A stretch of 64,000 bases of DNA from Leucaena leucocephala (lineage: Eukaryota > Streptophyta > Magnoliopsida > Fabales > Fabaceae): positions 13,516,001-13,580,000 of the forward strand of contig CM073558.1 in the NCBI GenBank assembly GCA_037074615.1. Reading direction: 5' to 3'. Both the position numbers and the translations under genes were made by a program. How positions within the stretch are numbered: the stretch's first letter is position 1; each line of letters starts with the position of its first letter. Positions 23,401-36,728 of this stretch are shown here, piece by piece. The notes under the pieces were generated by a model. It had not been told where the DNA came from and searched no databases. It saw only the letters and a program-made list of their open reading frames with translations.

Positions 23401-26400
23401 GCGCATTGTGGGCCCCATTTATGTCCTCTCATGATTCCAGATCACTTTACCCAATTCTATCTTGGACCGGGTCACTTTACTTTATTGAAAAAGCACTAAA
23501 ACATTATTTTAATGCCTCTTGGGCCCACATTACTCTTGGGCTACGTTTTTGGGCCTTTAAATATCATCTTGGGTTTCTAACCAAGCCCAAGCATTCTAGT
23601 GGTTCAGTTCCCAAGGAAAACCCTTAGTAAATTACCAAAATGCCCTTAGTTCCTTTTTAGTACTTATAGGAGCACTGTTATATTTCTATAACTTACTAGA
23701 GTATCTCTTGACCCTAGTAAGCTATCCAGATACCCTTTCTTAACTATCTAACCTTAGTCAAATGATCATAATGCCCTTCGTCTGACTCTAACTCAATGAC
23801 ACAACACAGTGGCACACCTTCAGTGGCATTTTTGTAATTCTTTATTTTTCTCGGTCTTTATTAGCCCTGGCCCACATATTTATCTGAAAATATCATTGGG
23901 CCTATAAGGTGCCATTCTGGACCCTCTGTATGATCCACTATCTTCATGGGCTCAATTCCCGAGAAATTCCCCCAAAACCTATTTATCGGGTCTTTTAATC
24001 CACTATAAATTTTGTAGTAAATTCTACAGAACTCCTTTTTGAGCTCTGTCAGTTTCAGAAATTCTTATATTAATTATAGGAATTTATTGCCACATTTTAT
24101 CTGATTCTGAGGTCTAGAGAATACTATATCAATTTTTTTTATTCAGAAATTAATATAAATCTTTCGGCACCTCATATCAAAACTTTGTGTTGTATCAAAT
24201 TGATTATCATAATTTTCTCTATTTATTGAGACCTCTGCTCAATAGGGTCTGATAGCATTTCTTTTCCAGGCTATATACTGGGTTTCTGATCCTAAAAATT
24301 GGGATATGACAGATTTCAACCCAAATTCATCTATAAATACCCCTATTCAGATCATTTTAGTATGCATGGTGAACCATAGGGAAACTCTTGCAAAATTTCC
24401 ATTCAACCAAGAAAAAAGTACACAAAGTGAATTAACAATCAAGGTAATCATCTCCCTTGGTCTTGAGCTTTATTTTAGCAAGTTAGCTCATAGTTTTAAG
24501 GGGTTTTTATGCTATATTTCCCTTATGGTTTCTGCTTGAAGTGCTTCTCATATATGGTTAAAATATGAGTTTTATATTATGAAAAGCTTAGATAAGCTTA
24601 AACAAGCTAGAATCAAGTGGTATAAGCTTGGGAATTCAAGTATGTTTGGATTTAGGGTTTTGTGTTCTTGCTGGTACTGTGCGTGATACTGTTCATATTA
24701 TAGAATTTCATGATTTTAATGCTTCTAATGAGTTTAAATTGGAAAATTGTGTGGGGATAAAGTAGGAGAACAAGTATTGGAAGCATTGGAATCAAAATGT
24801 GATTTTTTGGAAAACAAGAGGGTTGATTCGGTTTGGTGCTGTAGCATGTGAGATGTTTTGATTTTGGAAATTCTAGTTTCATATTTTGATTCTACATGAA
24901 AAATTATGTGGAAATTAACTATGAGAATTTATTTTGGAAAGATGGAAGTATGAAACATAAAAGGGAGAAAGAAAGCAAGTTAGTGAAATCCTAGTATTGG
25001 ATTTGGTTTCAAATTGAATTGTAACTTGATATTATTTTGTAATGGCTAGGTTTTGACATTTGTGAGGAAGGAAATCATCCCAAGAAGATCTTGACAAGGA
25101 TAGCTAAGAGGTAGCAAGGATAAGTAACTATATTACATGTTTGCTTGCTTGTTAGTTATGATGTTTGGTTGAGCATGAGAATGTGTCATCTTGTCTATGA
25201 TGAAGTATGAATGATTGCAACTCCTTGCAAATTATGTCATGACAATATGCATGTTCGAGTTTGCTTATGTACCATTATGAAGTAGCTCCCATCTCATGAT
25301 AACATTTTAAGCATCCAATTAATCATGCATGATATTATGGTTTGTGTAACTTCCTATTGGGATTTCTATGAAATCTCAATCCTTCCATATGCATAACCTT
25401 GTTATAGGTGCTGGAACTTCACATGAATAAAGGGTAAACATAGATGGATGAGTTTGTATAATAAGTTACATTACTTACATGGCATTATGGGATAATATGC
25501 AAGTATACAGGGTATATGATTATGTAACTATGTTATGAGGCTGGCGCTTTGTGACGATGGTTATAACATCTAAATCAATGAGTTTTAGTTTGAAACTTAG
25601 CATTATTAGTTAAGATATATAGCTTTAAATTAATACCAAGAACACCTCATTTGGTTAAAAATACAAATTGTTATGATTTTTCTAATTTGAAGTTAAAATC
25701 TAGAATTGAGATGAAGTAAACGTTTAGAAGCAATGTCGTTTATGCGATGATTTTATATAACAAATGAATGAGTTTTTTGTAAAATTTAACGATCTTAAAG
25801 GACACATCCAGAGCTTCAAATCCATAGGTAACATGGTTCATTTGGATAAGTAACCAAAGAGAAATGAATTTTTGAAATTAAGGCAAAGAAACTGGAACTT
25901 CTAGATTTTCCTAACATGAACAGTGATTTTGAACAAATAAATTGATTTCATTTGGACGAGAAAACCTTGGTTTCATATTTTTCCTTCAAAGATATATGAA
26001 ATAGCTTTCATTATAAATTAGAACCGCATTATTTTGATTTTTCTACAATTAATTATGAATTTTCAAAATTGGGTACATGTTCTAAAATTACCAAATGAAC
26101 AGTAAATGTGAACAGTCCTGAGAGCAATTCTTTTGAAATGGATGTTTTAAAAGCAAGTAATTATGTAATTGGTTCCAATCACTTCTAATGGAGTATAAGT
26201 AAGGTTAAAAGTAAGGATGTGATAAAAACAAAAGCTGATTGAAGAAGTAAGATCGGCTTAGGCAAGGAGCGAATAGGAAAGGGATGCTGCCATAGCAACA
26301 GCTGTAGTCAAAGCAGTAGAGAATATGAGACAACCAAAATCTGTGAGTATAGCTAATACAGAATAAAAAATGGTTCAACAAACAGCAGAGCCACCAAGAC

Positions 26401-26647
26401 AGACACTAGATTTCGCTGGCATTCAACAGTAGATGGCTAAATTCTGTAAGTATAGTCCTCTGACGTTTGAGGGGACATTTGATGTATAGAAAGCAAAAGA
26501 CTAGATTAGCATACTGGAGAATATTTTCAAGGTACTGACTTGTCCGTCTGAGAGTAAAGCGCAAATGGCAATCTACCAGCTAGAAAGAGATGCTGATAGA
26601 TGGTAGAAGAACACCAAGCTAGTGTTACAAGCTAGACACATTCCTAT

Positions 26648-29600
26648 TGTAACATCCTTACTTTTATACGTCTTAGGGACCATTCAGTAGCATTTAGAAC
26701 CACTTACAAGACCTTGGAAGTCCATTAGCCAAATCTAGAATTTTACTCTTTCTCAGGTTACTGTTCATATGGTATTCTAGATTACGCAATGAACTTCAAA
26801 AAATCATAATTAATTCTAGAAAACTCGAAATGAAGTGGTTCAAAAAGATACATTAAGATAACATCTTTAAATTTAAGGGGAAAATAATTTCTAGACCAAA
26901 TGATTAGCCAATTGATATAGTTTATTCGTTGAAATTTACTGTTTATTTGGTCAAAAACTCTGGAAACAGTTTCTGGTCCCTTATTTTGGAAATTCATTTC
27001 TCTTGATATACACATCCAAATGAAACGTTCTACCTATTCACTTAAATCTATGGATGTGTACTACATGCTCATAAAATTTCTTGAAATAATTCCTTCATTT
27101 GCTAGGTCAGACTGAAGCCACAACAAAACTGCTTTAGGACCTAGTTTTTTACCATTTCAGTTTCCTTTCTTTCACTTTCCATAATTGTTCCATCATACAT
27201 AAATAATCTCTTTTGCTTTTTCTGAATTTATATACATCATGCGGTTATACAATAATTATTTCATACAATCTCATCACATAAATAGATACTTTACATGGCT
27301 TTGACATACATGGAAAGTGCATAGCATATGCTAATATCTTAAATACTTCACTTTTCTTCTTCCATGCTTTAACTCTTCTCCATGCATACATTATCCATCA
27401 TGCTGGACCTAAATTGGTTAGTTATGGGAGAGTGAGATTCTATGGAATCTCAGTAGCAAACATTACCACTTAAATATGCAAGATGGATGCTAATGCATGA
27501 TATGTAATTTCATTAACTTTCTTTTATTAGTGACATGCCATCATGCTATATACTTTTACATAAAGTGCATGGCCATGGAAACATGTTATTCACAATACAT
27601 TCAAAATCATTTATCATGTCACAACATCATTCAAATAACATATACATGTCAACACATAAGCATACCATATCAAGCACATAAAGAGGTAAGTTCACTATGT
27701 TGCACTTAAGCTTTTCTCTTGACCTTTAGCCCTTACTCCCTAGCTTTCCAACCATGAAGCCTTTATGTCAATCACTTCCCAACATCTTCTTGGATGTTTC
27801 ATGGTCCTAAACACATTCATATTCATCACATAACTCATTATGACTCATAAACTCCAACCATGTTCAAGACTAACTTTGTTACACTCCTTATTGTCATAAC
27901 TTTCTCTAATTTTCACTAATCCACTTGGCTCTTGAACCAATTGATGTCTTGACTTTACCCTATACAATTTCATCTTTTGAATCCATTTATGAGCTTAGAA
28001 TCATGAAATTCCAGCTCCTTCATAGCCTGCTGTACAGAACTGAACATAAGCATACAATTATTTCAAAAATTCTCATTTTGTTTCTCTACTTTACCCCACA
28101 CAAATTTTTATTTTAAAACCATTGGAAGCATCAAAATCATGAAATTTCAATCACTGTTCATGCAAGTGAACAGTAACCGTAAGGAATCTCAAAGACTACA
28201 ACCTTGAGATTTTAATGTTTCCAAGGTTCAAAACCTTTCTAATCCTACACAAAATCATCATACAAACTCAATGGAAGCATTAAATCATTGAAATTAAATT
28301 TCCTTCCCTCATGAACAGTGCAGACCGAACAGGGCACACCATGGCAAAGTCAAGAATATAATTTGATTCAACAACAAACCACTTAACTAGCTTGTTTAAG
28401 CTTCAATCATGTGGTTCTAACTTTAATTTCTTCTTTCCCCTTTCCTTTAAGGTCTTTGGGAAGCATCACCTCTTAGAAAAAACTCAACTTTTATCCCATC
28501 AAAACCCTAAGTTCAAGCTCCCAAATCAAAAGAAAATAAGCTAGGAGAGATTGCTTACCTTTAATCTCTAGCTTGCTTGAACTTTGGAACCTTGAATCTT
28601 CTTTGTCTTGGCTTGAGCTTTCATTTTGCAAGAGTTTCCCCAAGGGTCCATGAGCTTACGGTTTGTTTGCAGAATGGAGGGGTATTTATAGCCAAAATCC
28701 AAGAAAAATCAATGCCTAAGATTGATTTGGTTACTATTTGATCTAAAGGCTCACATTTAATCTTGGATTTTACTTTTTTATAAAAGAATAATTATGACAT
28801 CATGTGGGACAGCTCAAGGGACACTTCAAGGTGTTATGTGGCGTGCTCACCATGCCAAGAAGCTTCTGGAAAAATTCCAGTCCAATCCGGTACCAATCGA
28901 AGCAGTTTCACAACAACCAGATTGTTTTCTGTTCTGAATTTTTCTATAATATACCAGGATATGTATTCTATCCTAGAAATCAATGTCTAGGCTTCTCATA
29001 CCCTTCACATGGTTATACTAAGTATTTATCTGCCATCCATTCCTTGGGAAATGACCAAAATACCCTTGGTGTCCTTTCTTACACTATATTTACCCTAAGC
29101 ATAATCGTCATTTTACCCCTCTTTATATTATCTCAGGTTGTATCTGGGCTCAACTAATCATATTTATACCATTTGCCACATTTTTAGCATGTCCCAGGTG
29201 ACCAAAATGCCCTTCATCCATCTCTGGTACACAATCTGGGCATCCAAGGGCATTTTCGTAATTTCGCACTTTTTCTGGACACTAGCCCCTTCTACTGATG
29301 GATTGGTACCTTGAGTTTTGGGCCCTTCTTGGCATCATCATTGGCCTATATGTGAGGTCATCTAGTCTTATTTCATCTAGGCTCACATACCGATAAGTTC
29401 CATTATCGGATCACGGGTGTTATCAAACTCCTGTCAAAATTCATTAATATGTAAATAACTTTTTATACATAACTTCTTCCAGAGTTCTGTCAAATTCATA
29501 GCATCTGACACTGTAGGGCACACTTTCCTGTAATTCCCCCACATATATCTGATATCCATATAATCTAATAAAAATTCAGATAACTTTTAGACTATCAGAT

Positions 29601-29994
29601 AATTTTCTGCTGTCTGGAGCCCTAATAAAATTTCTGTATCATGCCAAATTACCCAGCATGACTTCCTCTATTTACTGATGGAATATGGGACTGAAATACT
29701 TACAGGAAGTTCTAAACCTTTTCTGGCTGAACTTTTCCATAATTACATTTATATCCCTGACTTTTTACTTAATTATATTTAGGTCCCTAAACTTTTAGAA
29801 ATTACCACTTTTAGCCCAATATTTATTTCTACTTTAACTTTTAGCCTTTAACATTTTCCAATTTGCATTTAGGTCCTTCTCTTTCTTTAAGACTTATCTA
29901 ACCTTTATTATTTCATTTGATCTTCGTCATAATTATTTCTAAGCCTCTTTCCACTATCAATACTATACAGATAGGGAAAATTTAAGGTATGACA
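26648..29994 (-). mobile_element. Solo LTR, family II, inside gag of B
   Basis: A 3,347-bp LTR in minus orientation, reading TGTAACATCC at the left and GGTATGACA at the right. It has a perfect target duplication CCTAT (26643-26647 and 29995-29999). Minus-strand TATA is at 28682-28691 and the leader hairpin at 27433-27452 (8-bp perfect stem). Joining the flanks restores gag continuity (ARHIPI, then TWEVFL). The frames at 26782-27015, 27497-27709, 27925-28116 and 28802-29157 are incidental. Confidence 0.92.
27433..27452 (-). other. Conserved LTR leader hairpin (family II copy)
   Basis: The stem TGAGATTC/GAATCTCA is perfect over 8 bp, and on the sense strand it is preceded by TTTGCTAC. It is the same element as at 1094-1113. 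Confidence 0.7.
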
Positions 29995-30650
29995 CCTATC
30001 ACATGGGAAGTATTCCTTGAGCAATTTTATAAGAAGTATTTCCCTCAGTCTGTACGAGATGAAAGAGAAGCAGAATTCCTATTTTTGAGGCAAGGGGAAA
30101 AAGAATCTTTTGATGAGTACTTGGCTAAGTTCATCCGTCTTTCTCAGTATTCCACTTATATGTGACAGGTGGATGATGAACATTGGATGACGGAGAGGAT
30201 AATCAGGGGATTGAATGTTACTCTGAAAGATAAGATGACTCCCTAATAGTATAACTAGTTTAATAAGGTAGTAGAGGCCTACAGAATAATTGAGAATAGC
30301 CTAAATTATCGGATGCTGATGAGACCGATTAGCAGAGAGACTACTGTTCTTAAGAGAGCTAGCCATAACAGAAATATGACCGGTGGTAGAAGCTATAACT
30401 GAAAGAGGAAAAGGCAGTGGAAACCAAATAGAAGGCCTACCAGAGGAAACTTCAAGGGCAATACAAATAATATAAACCTGAGGTTCATAACATATGACAA
30501 GTATGGGAAAAGCCATAGAGATAGACCTTGCTTGATTGGGTAGAACGTTTGTTACACATGTGGGAAGCTTGGATACTTTTCTAGGAATTATCCCTAGGCA
30601 GCTAATGATCAAAGGCGACTTGATCAAGGGCGAGTATTCACATTAACAAG

Positions 30651-33600
30651 GGAAGATGCATAGAGATCACATGAGATGATCTAAGGTATCATTTATGTCA
30701 ATAATCATTATGTGATTGCTATGTATGATTCGGGTGCCAGTCATTCCTTTGTTTCTTATTAATGTGCTAAGTAGTTAGTCCTTACAATTAGCAAATTGCA
30801 TTATGCTATATGTGTGACAACTCCCACAAATGTTAAGGTAGCTACATCAGATGTCTGCCTAAATAGTATCATTCGATATGAGTATTGTTGCTATACTCTA
30901 GATCTAATATGTATGCCCTTTCATGATATTGATGTTATAATTGGATTAATTTGGTTGTCTAACAATAATGTAATTCTGGATTGTAAGAACAAAACCCTAG
31001 TTCTTTGTCCATAAGCCATGAATATGAATCTAGAAGTGAAACTGAATTTCCTAACGGAGGCCCAGACAGATAAATGTCTGGGAAAATGATGTTAGGGATA
31101 TATAGTTTTCTTCTCTATTCAAGTAGACGTAGAAGAGGGAATTGAAGTAATTATAGTAGTTAAGGAATTTCCCGAAGTCTTTCCAAAGGAGATTCAAGGA
31201 TTGCCTCCAAAGCGAGAAGTGGAGTTTGCCATTGATATTATACCTAGAGCTGGACCAGTATCCAAAGCCCCATATCGTATGGTTCCCAAAGAGATGATTG
31301 AGCTTAAGAAGCATATTGAGAAGCTTATAGAGAAGGGTTTCATTTGACCCACTATTTCTCCATGGTGTACTCCAGTGTTATTCGTAAAGAAGAAGGATGG
31401 CATCTCAGATTGTGCATTGACTGCTGGGAGTTAACATAAGATTACAGTTAAGGATAAGTACCCTCTTCCCCTAATTGATGATTTACTGGACTAGTTGGTT
31501 GGAGCAAGCTTATTCTCTAAAATTGATATAAGATCAGGTTATAACCAACTCATAATCAAAGCAGATGATATTTCAAAGACAACATTCAGGACTAGATATG
31601 GTCATTTTGAATTTTTAGTAATGCCCTTCGGTCAGACAAATGAGGCTATAATTTTTATGGATTATATGAACAGAATCTTCAGGCCTTACCTAGATCAGTT
31701 TATGGTGGTCTTCATTGATGATATCCTAGTGTACTCCAAATCTACAGAAGAGCATGAGAAGCATTTGAGAATTGTTCTTGGTACTCTTAAGGAGAAATGA
31801 CTCTATGCTAAGCTTAGTAAATATGAGTTTGGGTTGCAAGAACTCAAATTTCTTAATTATGTTATATCCCATTAAGGGCTAGCTGCAGATCCTAGCAAAG
31901 TTGAAGCAGTGCTAAGCTGGGAACAACCAAGGATAGTAATGGAGATCAAAAGTTTTCTAGGCTTAGCAGGGTATTATAGAAGATTTGTTGAGGACTTTTC
32001 TCGAATTGCTCTACCGTTAACGAAGCTGACCAGAAAGAATTAGCAATTCAAGTGGGATGAGAAGTGCGAGGCTCTTGTGCTGATTATTCCAGACCCAACT
32101 TAGACTTATGTAGTCTACACTTATACTAGCAAGCAGTAGTTGGGATGTGTGCTGATGTAGCAGGGACGAGTGGTAGCCTATGCTTCTCAACAACTAAAGC
32201 CACATGAAGAGAATTATCCTACTCAAGATCAGGAGCTTACAGTGGTAGTATATGCTCTCAAGATATGGAGACATTATTTGTATAGAGCTACCATAAAGCT
32301 ATATTATGACCACAAAAGCCTAAAATACCTGCAAGATTAGAAAGAATTGAACATGAGGTAGCGGAGATAGATGAAATTTCTAAAGGATTATGATTTCCAC
32401 ATCAAATACCATCCAAAAAAAGCAAATGTGGTAGCCAGTGCCTTAAGCAGAAAGGCGGTGTAGGTAGCTAGCCTCATGATCAAGGAGCTAGAATTGGTAG
32501 AAGATGTTCAAGACTGGAGTCCTTTGTATCAAATACAGACAGCATAAAGTTTTTATGAATGAATGCAAATTAAAGCGTTCATTGAAGATGAAATAAAATA
32601 AGCTCAAGAGCAGGATAAGAAATTTTTAAGAATAAGCTAGAAAGAGGGGAAACTAAGAATTTTGATGTGTCCCAAGATGGATTGCTACGATTTTAGGGAT
32701 GGCTATATATTCCCAAGGCAATAGGATTGAGAGAGAAGATCCTAAATGAGGCACACAAGAGCAAATATACAGTGCATCCAGGTATGACCAAGGTGTATCA
32801 TGATGTTAAAAATTTATTTTGGTGGCCTGGATTGAATAAGGACATTGTAGCCTATGTGACAAAGTGCTTAACATGTCAAAAGGTGAAAGTTGAGCACTAA
32901 AGGCTAGTAGGGAAATTGCAACTACTGGAGATACCTGAGTAGAAATGGGACAGTATTGCCATGGATTTTGTTAAAGGACTGCCCATGACTCCTACTAAGC
33001 ATAATGCAATATGGGTAGTAATTAACTGATTGACAAACTCAGCTTATTTCCTGGCAATCAACAAGAAAGATTCTCTAGAGTAGCTGGCAAAATTGTATGT
33101 AAAGGAGATTGTTAGACTACATGGTGTCCTATGTAATATCATATCTGATAGAGATCCTCGATTTACATCAAATTTTTTATGAGATTTACATAAAGAAATG
33201 GACACTACTTTCAGATTTAGTATAGCTTATATCCTCAAACAGATGGTCAAATTGAGAGAACGATCTAGACGATTAAGGATATGTTAAGAGTATGTGTCTT
33301 GGATTTTAAAGGGAGTTGGGATATCCATCTACCTTTGATAAAGTTTGCCTATAACAACAGTTATCGTGCTAGCATTCAGATGGCCCCGTTTAAAGCACTC
33401 TATGGATGAAAGTGTAGATCTCCCTTGTGCTGGGTGGAGCTGAGTGAAAGGAAGATGTTTAGTCCTGATATAGTAGACTAGATGGTAGCACAGATCAATA
33501 AGATTCAAAAGAGATTGCTAATAGCTCAAAGTAGGCAGAAGAGTTATGCTGATGTTAAAAGAAAGCTGTTGGAGTTTGAATAAAGAGAGCATGTGTTCCT

Positions 33601-34000
33601 TAAGTTAACTCTAATGATAGGAGCCAGACGATCGATCAAAGTGAAGAAGTTGCATCCTAGATACATTGGGCCATTTTATATCCTCACAAAAATAGGATCA
33701 GTAGTTTATAAGTTAGCTCTTCCTCCAAATCTCATCAAAATACATGATGTCTTCCATGTTTCCAAGTTAAAGAAGTATGTTCCAGATCCATCACATGTGA
33801 TAGAGTAGGATGATGTTACATTGTGAGATGAGCTAAGTTATGAAGTTGGACCAGTACATATTATAGATAAGAAGGTAAAGCAGTTGCGAAATAAGCATAT
33901 TTCTCTAGTAAAGGTGGTCTCAAATGGATTAACAGAGAAAGAAGCTACCTGGTAAGTAGAGGAAAGGATGAAAGAAGCATATCCTAAACTATTTCCTTAG
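30651..34000 (+). pseudogene. pol of element B (PR, RT, RNase H, integrase, chromodomain-like tail)
   Basis: The protease has an intact-looking catalytic block MYDSGASHSF near 30725. The RT reads EFPEVFPKEIQG from 31165 and GASLFSKIDIRSGYNQL (first Asp retained). The motif MVVFIDDILVYSK has FIDD at 31711-31722. RNase H retains YPTQDQELTVVVYALKIWRH and KANVVASALSRK. Integrase has the zinc-binding H-H-C-C near 32745-32880 and a core with ISDRDPRF near 33145. Its C-terminus is at 33593-33808 (IKVKKLHPRYIGPFYIL, PPNLIKIHDVFHVSKLKKYV). The last block EATW...EERMKEAYPKLFP ends at TAG 33998. This is the better preserved of the two pol copies, but numerous stops and a frameshift near 31400 leave it inactive. 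Family placement is chromovirus; the Tekay/Del clade is my best guess from the tail. Confidence 0.9.
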
Positions 34001-34031
34001 TATGTAATGTAAATTTCAAGGATGAAATTTA

Positions 34032-34047
34032 TTTTAGGGGGAGAAAA
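34032..34047 (+). other. Polypurine tract of element B
   Basis: TTTTAGGGGGAGAAAA follows the pol stop by about 30 bp, in the same context as in A. The LTR start that should follow is missing because of a deletion. Confidence 0.8.
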
Positions 34048-36728
34048 TTTATTAGCATAATACAGAAATTTTTTTAGGGTCACATATAGTAGATATTTAT
34101 CCGATGGTATAAAAGTTATCTGAAATTTTATCAGATCCCGTGGATCTCAAGTATAACTAGAAAGGTTACAAGAAGGTGTGTCCCATGACATTAGATGTCA
34201 TGAATATGACAGAATGCCGGAAGGAGCTCTGTAAGAAAAATTATCCCTATATTAGTGAATTTTGATGGGAGTTTAAGAATACTTGCGATCTGATTATGGA
34301 ACTTAATAGTATGCAAGCCTAGATAGAATGATCTCATATGACCTCATACACAGGCCTATGATGACGCCAAGGAGGGCACAAAATCCAGGATACTAGTTCA
34401 TCAGTAGAAGGGGCTAGTGTTTAGTAAAGGTGTGAAATTACGGAAATACCCCTGAATGACTATATTGTACCAGTGATGGATGGAGGGCATTTTGGTCATT
34501 CTAGATAGGCTAAAAACGTTAGACATAGTATAAATATGATTAGTTAGAACCAGTATATGCGTTGAGGCAGAATAAAGAGGGGTAAAATGACAATTATGCC
34601 CTTAGGGTTAACATAGTGCAAGAAAAGACACCAAAGGTATTTTTGTCATTTTCTAAGGGATGGATGGCAGATAAATACTCAGTCTAACATTGTCAATGGT
34701 ATAAGAAACCTAGACACTGGTTTCTAGGATAGAATACATATCCTGGAATATTATAAAAATTTGGAACAGAAAACAGTTTGGTTTTTGTGAAACTCCTTCG
34801 ATCGATACCAGATTAGACTAGAATTTTTCCTATCAGTATATTCTACTTTTTCTAGCCAAACATGACCCTAAATGATGTCATGAATGAAGTCAAAAGGGTA
34901 GGCTTCTAGGGTAAGATTGTGCAAGATTGAATATGGACCATTAGATCAAATAGTAACCAAATCAATCTTGGCAACAATCAAGGTAATCATCTCCCTTGAT
35001 CTTGAGCTTTGTTCTAAAAAGTTAGCTCATGGTTTTAAGGGGTTTTTATACTATATTTCCCTTATGGTTGCTGCTAGAAGTTCTGTCCATATATGGTTAA
35101 AATATGAGTTTTATGTTATGGATAGTTTAGATAAGCTTATATAAGCTAGAATCAAGTGGTATAAGCTTGGAAATTGAAGTATGTTTGGAATTAGGGTTTT
35201 GTGTTCTTGCTGTTACTATGCATGACACTGTTCATATGATGGAATTGCATGATTTTGATGCTTCCAATGAGTTTAAAATGGAAAATTTTTGTGTGGGGAT
35301 AAAGTAGGAGAACAAGTATTGAAAGCATTGGAATCAAAATGTGAATTTATGGTAAACAAGAGGGCGGCTTCAGTTTGCTACTGTAGCAATTGGTATGTTT
35401 TTTTTTGGAAATTCTAGTTTCATATTTGGATTCTACATGAAAAATTATGTGAAAATGAAATATGAGAATTTTTTTTGGAAAGGTGGAAGTATGAAACATA
35501 AAAGGGAGAAAGAAAGCAAGTTAGTGAAAACCTAGTCTTGGATTTGGTTTCAAGTTGAATTGTAACTTTTTCAACTTAATATTATTTTGTAATGGCTAGG
35601 TTTTGACATTTGTGAAGGAAGGAAATTATCTCAAGAAGATCTTGACAAGGATAGCTAAGAGGTAGCAAGAATACCTAACTATATTTCATGTTTGTTTAAT
35701 TGTTTGCTTGCTTGTTGATTATGGTGTTTGGTTGAGCATGAGAATGTGTCATCATGTTGATGATGAGTTATGAATGGTTGCAACTCCTTGCAAGTTATGT
35801 CATGACAATATGCATGTTAGAGTTTGCTTATGTACCATTATGAAGTATCTCCCATCTCATGATAACATGTTAAGCATACAATTAATCATGCATGATATTA
35901 TGGTTTGTGTAACTTGCTATTGAGATTTCCATGAAATCTCATTCCTTCCATATGCATTACCATGGTATAGTTGCTGGAACTTCATAAGTAAATAGGGTAA
36001 GCATAGATGGATGAGTTTGTGTAATAAGTCACATGAGTTACTTGACATTATGGTAGTGTGACGATGATTAGGACACCGTAATCAATGATTTTTAACCTGA
36101 AATTTGGCATGAACAGAGCTAAGATATAGAGCTTTAAATGGAAACTAAGAACACCTCAATTGGTTTAGAATTCAATTTGTTATGTTTTTTCTAATTTGAA
36201 GTTAAAATTTGGAATTGAGATAAAGTGAGTGTTTAGAGCGACCTTCACATGATGATTTTATATAGCAAATGAACGAGTTTATCTATGAAATTTTATGAGC
36301 TTAAATAACACATCTAGAGCTTCAAATCCATAGGTAACCCAATTCATTTATATAAGTAACCAAAGAGAAATAAATATTTGAAGTAAGGTAAAGAAACTGG
36401 AACCTCCAGATTTAACCAAATGAACAGTGATTTTTAACAAATAAACTGGTTTCATTTGGGCAAGGAGACCTCAGTTTCACATTTTTCCTTCAAATATTTA
36501 TGAAAGAGATTTTATTAGAAATTGTAACCACCTCATTCAATTTTGCTACATTTAGTTATGAATTTTCAAAGTAGGGTACATGTTCTGGAATTATCGAATG
36601 AACCGTAACGTGAATAGTACCCGAGAGCAATTATTTTGAAAATGAATATTTCCAAAGCAAATAATCATGTAATTGGTTCCAATAACTTCTAATGAAGCAT
36701 AATTGAGGTTGAAAGTAAGGATGTGGCA
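34048..36728 (+). mobile_element. 3' LTR of element B (family I), with deletions
   Basis: It ends GGATGTGGCA at 36719-36728. Compared with A's 3' LTR it has lost about the first 350 bp: it joins the polypurine tract directly to sequence homologous to about 20757. It has also lost about 150 bp around 34970, including the TATA box. Another gap lies near 36050. The leader hairpin remains at 35921-35941 (perfect TGAGATTTC/GAAATCTCA). The following bases GTAAT (36729-36733), set against GTATT in intact family II LTRs, mark the probable target site. Confidence 0.85.

Larger units (their letters stand above)
21696..24311 (-). mobile_element. Solo LTR, family III, inside 3' LTR of A
   Basis: A 2,616-bp LTR in minus orientation, reading TATAACATCC at the left end and GGGATATGACA at the right. 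It is flanked by a perfect target duplication GATTT (21691-21695 and 24312-24316). On the minus strand it carries G-box units (23312-23400), a TATA at 23040-23048 and a purine-rich tract downstream of it. The leader hairpin is at 22335-22356. The plus-strand frames at 23225-23434 and 23295-23627 are antisense to the LTR and are not annotated as genes. Confidence 0.92.
20399..26224 (+). mobile_element. 3' LTR of element A (family I), split by a family III LTR
   Basis: The LTR starts TGTCATATCCCC right after the polypurine tract and ends GGATGTGATA at 26224 (usual end GACA). Without the insertion at 21696-24311 and its 5-bp duplication it is about 3,205 bp. The TATA box CTATAAATAC is at 24331-24340, just after the insertion point. 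The leader hairpin is at 25358-25378, where a G.U pair replaces A-U. The following bases AAAAC (26225-26229) and then gag sequence of B suggest that A inserted into B's gag. A's 5' LTR is missing from the window, so the other target copy cannot be checked. Confidence 0.88.
26225..30650 (+). pseudogene. gag of element B, split by a solo LTR
   Basis: The first retained part (26225-26647) is homologous to A's gag from about 12733 on. It lacks about 90 bp of the start, where A's 3' LTR abuts. After the inserted LTR (26648-29994) it resumes at 30000 with TWEVFLEQFYKKYFPQSV, ESFDEYLAKFIRLSQYST and MTERIIRGLNVTLKDKM. The zinc-knuckle segment reads CYTCGKLGYFSRNYP, with the last Cys changed to Tyr. 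B retains a segment (REAEFLFLRQGEKESFDEYL) that is deleted in A after LVLKQNYL. Stops at 30244-30258 fall where A has CAA CAG codons. Confidence 0.85.

Noticed and set aside
28802..29157. Two overlapping plus-strand frames of 62 and 117 codons
   Set aside because: They are antisense within the U3 of a solo family II LTR and have no motif.
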